From contig JAURNN010000066.1 of the NCBI GenBank assembly GCA_030830185.1, forward strand, positions 1 through 20,491: a stretch of DNA of 20,491 nt, written 5' to 3'. Each line of letters begins with the position of its first letter. Position 1 is the stretch's first letter. The position numbers and the translations under genes were made by a program. Source of the DNA: Bacillota bacterium. Its GTDB lineage: Bacteria; Bacillota_I; Bacilli_A; Acholeplasmatales; Acholeplasmataceae. A model generated the notes under the pieces. That model ran no database searches, was not told the origin of the DNA, and saw only the letters and a program-made list of their open reading frames with translations. Positions 15,782 through 20,491 of the stretch are shown here, in pieces.

Positions 15782-15931
15782 ATGCGCGAACTAGTCAAAC
15801 TTGTATGTACTGAATGTGGCGACGAAAACTACCATACAACTAAAAATAAAAAATTACACACAGAACGTATGGAAGTTAAAAAATATTGCCCAAGATTACG
15901 TAAATATACTATTCATAAAGAGAAAAAATAA
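15782..15931 (+). CDS. rpmG: 50S ribosomal protein L33 with partly degenerate zinc ribbon
   Basis: A 49-residue protein starting at ATG 15782, with AAGGAG 8 bases upstream. It shows the L33 pattern: LVCTECGDENYHTTKNKK, then ERMEVKKYCPRLRKYTIHKE at the C terminus. L33 binds 23S rRNA near the E site of the large subunit. Cysteine-containing forms use CxxC...CxxC to hold zinc. Here Cys9, Cys12 and Cys36 are present, but the fourth position is Leu39 (CPRL), as in zinc-free forms (SPRL). It is a monocistronic unit with its own promoter and terminator. Confidence 0.95.
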   Translation: MRELVKLVCTECGDENYHTTKNKKLHTERMEVKKYCPRLRKYTIHKEKK

Positions 15932-15953
15932 ACGATGTTAGCATCGTTTTTTT
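15930..15953 (+). terminator. Intrinsic terminator of rpmG
   Basis: An 8-bp stem (15930-15937 with 15942-15949) around the loop TTAG is followed by a T run to 15953. The left arm includes the last two bases of the rpmG stop codon. It isolates rpmG from the heat-shock operon. Confidence 0.85.
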
Positions 15954-16028
15954 CTTGCCAAAAAATCACATATTATCATTTACTAAACACAAAAAATCAC
16001 ACTTACATAAAAAAATAGCAATAAACAC

Positions 16029-16057
16029 TTGACAGTGCCAAACACATGTTATACAAT
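16029..16057 (+). promoter_or_regulatory. Vegetative promoter of the hrcA-grpE-dnaK-dnaJ operon
   Basis: A perfect TTGACA (16029-16034), a 17-base spacer and TACAAT (16052-16057, five of six) make the strongest promoter in the window. Transcription should start near 16064, inside the left arm of the CIRCE-like operator, so a bound HrcA would block initiation or early escape. Confidence 0.88.
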
Positions 16058-16077
16058 TATATTGGCACAAGGCACAA
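16033..16077 (+). repeat. Extra CIRCE-like half-site and tandem heptamer around the hrcA promoter
   Basis: GTGCCAA (16035-16041) and TTGGCAC (16062-16068) form a perfect 7-bp inverted repeat with 20 bases between them, spanning the -10 box. Extended to nine bases, the first copy (CAGTGCCAA, 16033-16041) matches the CIRCE right arm at seven of nine positions. In addition GGCACAA is repeated in tandem at 16064-16070 and 16071-16077, filling most of the CIRCE spacer. Confidence 0.7.
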
Positions 16078-16088
16078 ATGAGTGCTAA
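16062..16088 (+). promoter_or_regulatory. CIRCE-like HrcA operator
   Basis: The right arm GAGTGCTAA (16080-16088) matches the CIRCE consensus exactly. Nine bases earlier, TTGGCACAA (16062-16070) matches the left arm TTAGCACTC at six of nine positions. The 9-base spacing and the place just downstream of a vegetative promoter and before hrcA are as expected. HrcA repressor, encoded directly downstream, should bind here, giving autoregulation and heat induction. Confidence 0.85.
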
Positions 16089-16101
16089 ATGAGGTGAATG
16101 C

Positions 16102-17115
16102 ATGCTTAGTAGTAGGCAAAAACTAATCTTGAAAGCAATTATTGATGAATACATCAATACCGCACAACCTGTTGGATCTAAATATTTAACACAAGTTCCA
16201 TATTTAACATTTTCAAGTGCAACACTACGTTATGACATGGCTGAATTAGAATCACTTGGATACTTAGAAAAAACACATACATCAAGTGGACGCATTCCTT
16301 CAGAACTTGGGTACAAATATTATGTTGACCATTTAATTACAAGAGATGTAGATGTTCAAATTTCATTTCCTGTGATTGATGATGTCTTAAAACAAAATCA
16401 AATCAAACGTGAACAAGCTATTGAAGAGGCTGTAAAGTTACTTTCAGATTTAACCAATTACACAGCACTCGCTGTTGGACCCACACACGATCAACTTACC
16501 ATCAAAAAAGTCGATTTTATACCATTAACGGATGAAACAGCAACCTTACTCATTGTTACAAACCAAGGCCACGTTGAACATCAAACCATCACGATTCCCG
16601 AAGCTCTTAATATCAATGATTTAAAAGAGACAATTAAAACATTAGATGAGTTACTTTCTAATAAGACACTTGAAGATGCTTCAATTATCTTAAAAGAATC
16701 ATTGATGAAAAATGATTTAAAAACGTTTATGGACTTTCAACAACAACTCATGGCATCATTTATACAAGCCTTCTCAAAATTCAGTGAAGAAAATGTGTAT
16801 TTATCAGGAATGAGTCGCATGTTTGATCAACCTGAGTTTGATAACGGTGGCTACATTAAAAAATTTGTTGAAATGCTAGACAGGCGTGACTTAGTAAAAA
16901 TGATTGGTCAACAAGATGGACTTCAAGTGAGGTTTGGAAGTGATATGAAATTAATACCAATGGAAAATTGCACTCTGATTTCTATACCTTATCAAATCAA
17001 TCAACAAGAACATGGTACGATTGCAATCATCGGTCCGAACCGAATGCCTTATGGTAAAGTTATACCTTTACTTGAATACATCGCACTCAACATTGGAAAA
17101 TTATATAAAAAATAG
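16102..17115 (+). CDS. hrcA: Heat-inducible transcription repressor HrcA
   Basis: A 337-residue repressor of class I heat-shock genes. Residues about 1-75 are the winged helix-turn-helix: SSRQKLILKAIIDEYINTA, then SSATLRYDMAELESLGYLEK and the wing THTSSGRIPSELGYKYYVD. The remainder is the GAF-like dimerisation and effector domain, ending in IAIIGPNRMPYGKVIPLLEY, a standard HrcA C terminus. GAGGTG (16091-16096) precedes the ATG by 5 bases. It is first in the operon and is expected to bind the CIRCE-like site upstream of itself. In other bacteria HrcA needs the GroE chaperonin to stay active; no groE is in this window. Confidence 0.97.
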   Translation: MLSSRQKLILKAIIDEYINTAQPVGSKYLTQVPYLTFSSATLRYDMAELESLGYLEKTHTSSGRIPSELGYKYYVDHLITRDVDVQISFPVIDDVLKQNQIKREQAIEEAVKLLSDLTNYTALAVGPTHDQLTIKKVDFIPLTDETATLLIVTNQGHVEHQTITIPEALNINDLKETIKTLDELLSNKTLEDASIILKESLMKNDLKTFMDFQQQLMASFIQAFSKFSEENVYLSGMSRMFDQPEFDNGGYIKKFVEMLDRRDLVKMIGQQDGLQVRFGSDMKLIPMENCTLISIPYQINQQEHGTIAIIGPNRMPYGKVIPLLEYIALNIGKLYKK

Positions 17116-17123
17116 AGGACATT

Positions 17124-17666
17124 ATGGAAGATAACACAACAAAAGAGACTGAACAAGTAGAAAAGCAGTCCAAGAAAAAACCAAGTTTAAAAGATCAAAT
17201 AGAATTACTTGAAAAAGAAATTGCTGATCTTAAAGATAAAAACTTAAGAGTGGTTGCAGAATTTGAAAATGCAAGAAAACGATTAGATACACAACGTATT
17301 CAAGATCGCAAATATGCATCAAAGTATTTAATTGATCAACTACTTACACCACTATCTCAACTTGATAAAATCGTTGAGTTACCAACACAAGATGAAAAAC
17401 TAAAAAACTTCTTAATCGGCTTTAAAATGATTAAAGATCAAATTTTTAAAACCTTAGAAGCAGATGGACTTAAAGAAATTGAGGCATTAAACCAACCTTT
17501 TGATCCAAATTTCCATGAAGCAATGGAAAAAATACATGATCAAAATCAACCGAATGGTATTAACGTAGCTGTCATTAATAAAGGCTATATGTATAAAGAA
17601 CAATTAATTAAACCGGCCACGGTAAAAGTAAATGAATGGAGTGAAGAACATGGCGAAAACAAATAA
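17124..17666 (+). CDS. grpE: Nucleotide exchange factor GrpE
   Basis: A 180-residue cochaperone that releases ADP from DnaK. Residues about 1-85 are charged and helical, forming the dimeric long helix (DQIELLEKEIADLKDKNLRV, then AEFENARKRLDTQR). The C-terminal beta domain contains FDPNFHEAMEK (about 126-136) and YMYKEQLIKPATVKV (about 155-169), both typical. The start is 8 bases after the hrcA stop with AGAGGA upstream. Its 3' end overlaps dnaK by 17 bases. Confidence 0.96.
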   Translation: MEDNTTKETEQVEKQSKKKPSLKDQIELLEKEIADLKDKNLRVVAEFENARKRLDTQRIQDRKYASKYLIDQLLTPLSQLDKIVELPTQDEKLKNFLIGFKMIKDQIFKTLEADGLKEIEALNQPFDPNFHEAMEKIHDQNQPNGINVAVINKGYMYKEQLIKPATVKVNEWSEEHGENK

Positions 17667-19476
17667 AATTATCGGTATCGATTTAGGAACTACCAACTCA
17701 TGTGTAAGCGTGATGGAAGGTGGCGAAGCAAAAGTGATTGCAAATGCAGAAGGTGGACGTACTACCCCATCTGTTGTTGCATTCAAAGGTGATGATGTTT
17801 CTGTTGGTGAAGTTGCAAAAAGACAAGCAATCACCAATCCAAATACCATCATCTCAATTAAGAGACACATGGGAGAAAATGATTATCGTGTCAGTGTGAA
17901 CGATAAAAAATATACCCCACAAGAAATTTCTGCAATGATCTTAAAAAACTTAAAGAAAACAGCAGAAGATTATTTAGGTGCAGAAGTCACGCAAGCTGTC
18001 ATTACGGTTCCTGCTTATTTTAATGATGCACAAAGACAAGCAACTAAAGATGCAGGTAAAATTGCAGGGTTAGAAGTGAAACGTATCATCAATGAACCAA
18101 CGGCAGCAGCGCTTGCATACGGTATTGATAAAGTCGATAAAGAACAAACCATCTTAGTGTTTGACTTGGGTGGTGGGACCTTTGATGTGTCTATCTTAAA
18201 ACTTGCAGATGGTACCTTTGAAGTCATTTCAACATCAGGTGATAATTTACTTGGTGGGGATGATTTTGACCAAAAAATCATAGATTATTTAGTTGCAGAA
18301 TTTAAACGTGATCAAGCTGTGGATTTATCAAAAGATAAAATGGCGATTCAACGTTTAAAAGATGCTGCTGAAAAAGCGAAAAAAGAATTATCAGGTGTGA
18401 CAACTACACAAATCTCATTACCATTTATTACGATGGGAGATGCAGGTCCATTACACTTAGAGCTCAACTTAACACGTGCCAAATTTAATGAAATCACATC
18501 TGATTTAATCGATCGTTGTGAAGGACCAGTTCGTACCGCATTAAAAGATGCAAAAATGGGATCAAATGACATTCACCAAGTGTTACTTGTCGGTGGATCA
18601 ACACGTATTCCAGCAGTTCAAGAACTTGTTAAAAAATTACTAAATAAAGAACCTAATAAATCAGTCAACCCTGATGAAGTTGTTGCGATGGGTGCTGCCA
18701 TTCAAGGTGGTGTGCTTGCAGGAGATGTCAAAGACGTTTTATTACTTGATGTCACACCGTTATCATTAGGAATTGAAACCATGGGTAACGTCTTTACAAA
18801 ACTCATTGAACGTAATACAACCATCCCAACATCAAAATCTCAAGTATTCTCTACTGCAGCAGATAATCAACCAGCCGTTGATATTCACGTCTTACAAGGT
18901 GAAAGACCAATGGCATCAGACAATAAAACACTTGGTCGCTTTCAATTATCAGACATTCCACCTGCACAAAGAGGAGTCCCTCAAATTGAAGTGACATTTG
19001 ATATTGACGCCAATGGTATTGTTGCTGTGAAAGCAAAAGACTTAGGTACCAATAAAGAACAAAACATTACCATTACAGGCAATGATTCACTTTCTAAAGA
19101 AGAAATTGATCGTATGATCAAAGAAGCTGAAGAAATGGCAGAAACAGACAAAGCAAGACGTGAAGAAGCAGAATTAAGAAATGAAGCTTCAAGTTTAACA
19201 TTCCAAACAACAAAAGCATTAGATGATTTAAAAGATGATGTCGATGCAACAGAAAAAGAAGATGTGGAAGCAAAAATTAAAGCTGTTGAAGAAGCATTAA
19301 AAGGCACTGACTTAGAAGCAATTAAACAAGCAAAAACAGAACTTGAAACGGTTGCTCAAGGGATTGCACAAAAAGCATATCAAAAAACACAACAACAAGC
19401 ATCTGAACCAACACAAGATGAAACAAAAAGCAATGATGACAACACGGTAGATGCAGAATTTGAAGCAAAAGACTAA
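17650..19476 (+). CDS. dnaK: Molecular chaperone DnaK (Hsp70)
   Basis: A 608-residue Hsp70. The ATPase domain (about 1-375) holds GIDLGTTNSCV at the start, phosphate-loop DLGGGTFDVS (from Asp172) and GGSTRIP (about 314-320). The substrate-binding domain and helical lid follow, ending in a charged Gln-rich tail and the DNTVDAEFEAKD C terminus, close to the common EEVDAEF-type end. The segment after SIKRHMGENDY lacks the roughly 24-residue insert of proteobacterial DnaK, the Gram-positive form. I use ATG 17650, 8 bases after GGAG (17638-17641); the upstream in-frame ATG at 17632 would add six residues (MNGVKN) and has no better site. The 17-base overlap with grpE suggests coupled translation. 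Confidence 0.98.
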   Translation: MAKTNKIIGIDLGTTNSCVSVMEGGEAKVIANAEGGRTTPSVVAFKGDDVSVGEVAKRQAITNPNTIISIKRHMGENDYRVSVNDKKYTPQEISAMILKNLKKTAEDYLGAEVTQAVITVPAYFNDAQRQATKDAGKIAGLEVKRIINEPTAAALAYGIDKVDKEQTILVFDLGGGTFDVSILKLADGTFEVISTSGDNLLGGDDFDQKIIDYLVAEFKRDQAVDLSKDKMAIQRLKDAAEKAKKELSGVTTTQISLPFITMGDAGPLHLELNLTRAKFNEITSDLIDRCEGPVRTALKDAKMGSNDIHQVLLVGGSTRIPAVQELVKKLLNKEPNKSVNPDEVVAMGAAIQGGVLAGDVKDVLLLDVTPLSLGIETMGNVFTKLIERNTTIPTSKSQVFSTAADNQPAVDIHVLQGERPMASDNKTLGRFQLSDIPPAQRGVPQIEVTFDIDANGIVAVKAKDLGTNKEQNITITGNDSLSKEEIDRMIKEAEEMAETDKARREEAELRNEASSLTFQTTKALDDLKDDVDATEKEDVEAKIKAVEEALKGTDLEAIKQAKTELETVAQGIAQKAYQKTQQQASEPTQDETKSNDDNTVDAEFEAKD

Positions 19477-19495
19477 ATCATATTGGAGTTAAAAC

Positions 19496-20491
19496 ATGGC
19501 GGATAAACGCGACTATTATGATGTTTTAGGGTTAAAAAAAGGGTCTTCTGAAGATGAAATTAGAAAAGCCTACAGACAATTAGCCAAAAAATATCATCCA
19601 GATGTATCGTCTGAGCCCGATGCAGAATCTAAATTTAAAGAAGTTCAAGAGGCATATGATACATTAAGCGATAGTGAAAAACGCCAAATGTATGATCAAT
19701 ATGGTCACCAAGCAAATAATCCGTTTGGTGGAGGTTCTGGTGCTGGATTTGAAGGATTTGGTGGTTTTGGTGATATCTTCTCTCAATTTTTTGGAGGAGG
19801 GTCTCAACGTCAAACAAGCCGGTCTTATGATGGTCCACAGCGCGGTGAAGACATTGAAAAAGTGATGACCATTGATTTTATGGAAGCCGTCCTAGGTATT
19901 AAAAAAGATGTCTCAGTTGACATTGAAGATACATGCCATACATGTGGTGGCTCAGGTGCAGCATCTAAAGATGATATTGAAACATGTTCAAGATGTCATG
20001 GTGATGGTCATATTAACGTTGATCAACGTACAATGTTTGGAACCATTCGTTCTCAACAAGTATGTAACCAATGTGGTGGACGTGGAAAAGTCATTAAAAA
20101 ACGTTGTCATACATGTAGTGGATCTGGAAAAGTCAGACAAACCAAAAATGTTTCTGTGAATATTCCAGCAGGTGTAGATAATAATATGACCCTTAAAGTC
20201 GCTGGTTATGGACATGGCGGGACAAAAGGTGGTTCTCATGGTGATTTATATCTAACCTTTAGAGTCAAACCACATAAAGTATTTAAAAGAGAACGTGACA
20301 ATATCCATTTAGATGTTCCGTTAACCATTACACAAGCAGTATTAGGAACCTCTGTTGATATTCCTACGATTTATGGTGAAGTCACACTTAAAATTCCACC
20401 AGGAACGGCGCATGGATCGGTTTTAAAAATGAATGGTCAAGGGATTGCGAATGTTCAAAACAAACGCAAAGGTGATCAACTCGTTCACTGC
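19496..20491 (+). CDS. dnaJ: Chaperone DnaJ (Hsp40), 3'-truncated by window edge
   Basis: The frame runs from ATG 19496, 5-6 bases after TTGGAGTT, to the window end without a stop: 332 residues of an expected 370 or so. The J domain (about 1-70) has the HPD motif at 34-36, which stimulates DnaK ATPase. A Gly/Phe-rich linker follows (about 76-103). The four zinc-binding repeats are intact: CHTCGGSG (147-154), CSRCHGDG (164-171), CNQCGGRG (190-197) and CHTCSGSG (204-211). The C-terminal beta domains follow and are cut before the dimerisation end. It is a class A DnaJ, 19 bases after dnaK in the same operon. Confidence 0.97.
   Translation, partial: MADKRDYYDVLGLKKGSSEDEIRKAYRQLAKKYHPDVSSEPDAESKFKEVQEAYDTLSDSEKRQMYDQYGHQANNPFGGGSGAGFEGFGGFGDIFSQFFGGGSQRQTSRSYDGPQRGEDIEKVMTIDFMEAVLGIKKDVSVDIEDTCHTCGGSGAASKDDIETCSRCHGDGHINVDQRTMFGTIRSQQVCNQCGGRGKVIKKRCHTCSGSGKVRQTKNVSVNIPAGVDNNMTLKVAGYGHGGTKGGSHGDLYLTFRVKPHKVFKRERDNIHLDVPLTITQAVLGTSVDIPTIYGEVTLKIPPGTAHGSVLKMNGQGIANVQNKRKGDQLVHC

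Noticed and set aside
15954..16028. AT-rich stretch between the rpmG terminator and the hrcA promoter as a hidden gene or small RNA
   Set aside because: No start codon with a ribosome binding site and no hairpin-plus-T-run. It appears to be plain AT-rich upstream sequence.
17632..17652. ATG at 17632 as start of dnaK
   Set aside because: It adds six residues absent from DnaK proteins, and GGAG at 17638-17641 points to ATG 17650.
18981..19307. Long open frame on the minus strand across dnaK
   Set aside because: Shadow of the dnaK codon pattern: no ribosome binding site, no promoter, a low-complexity Ser-rich product. Other antisense frames in the window look the same.
19720..19805. Gly/Phe-rich repeats as a separate repeat element
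   Set aside because: This is the normal G/F linker of DnaJ.
1..20491. CRISPR arrays, insertion sequences, phage genes or toxin-antitoxin pairs
   Set aside because: No regularly spaced repeats, transposase, integrase or terminal inverted repeats were seen. Gene order and base composition are smooth throughout.

Overview
The window looks like chromosome of an Acholeplasma-like mollicute. The DNA is strongly AT-rich, Shine-Dalgarno sites are strong, and codons ending in A or T dominate. TGA is a true stop: five genes end in TGA, and in each case the next gene starts in an ATGA overlap, while Trp is read from TGG. That argues against Mycoplasma and Spiroplasma (TGA = Trp). The intact hrcA-grpE-dnaK-dnaJ operon with a CIRCE-like operator and a Gram-positive-type DnaK fits Acholeplasma or a close low-GC relative. 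The genus is inferred and was not checked by any search.

Region 1 (1-10948) is one long co-directional operon whose promoter lies left of the window. Its order is substrate-binding protein (5' end cut off), MalF-like permease, MalG-like permease, a secreted beta-propeller/TPR/Yip1 membrane protein, a large secreted protein resembling the DUF5696 family, a second MalF-like permease, a second MalG-like permease, and a GH16 beta-glucanase lipoprotein. Genes overlap by 1-8 bases or are 1 base apart, and the operon ends at a hairpin terminator. It reads as a surface system that cuts a beta-1,3 (or mixed) glucan outside the cell and imports the fragments. No transport ATPase is encoded here, so a shared one must act in trans. 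The DUF5696-like gene sits where a second binding-protein gene would be expected. This locus is the best candidate for an under-described system.

Region 2 (10957-11790) holds a minus-strand tRNA-Lys(CTT) that shares the operon's terminator from the opposite side, then a Pr6Pr-like membrane protein with its own extended -10 promoter and terminator.

Region 3 (11782-15714) is a five-gene operon: Nudix hydrolase (apparently leaderless), a small membrane protein of unknown function, a PaaI-like thioesterase, an ABC-F ATPase and aldose 1-epimerase. The first four genes are joined by ATGA overlaps.

Region 4 (15726-15953) is a single rpmG gene for ribosomal protein L33 with its own promoter and terminator. 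The protein keeps only three of the four zinc-ribbon cysteines.

Region 5 (16029-20491) is the heat-shock operon hrcA-grpE-dnaK-dnaJ, driven by a near-consensus promoter over a CIRCE-like element with an unusual extra half-site. dnaJ runs off the right edge.
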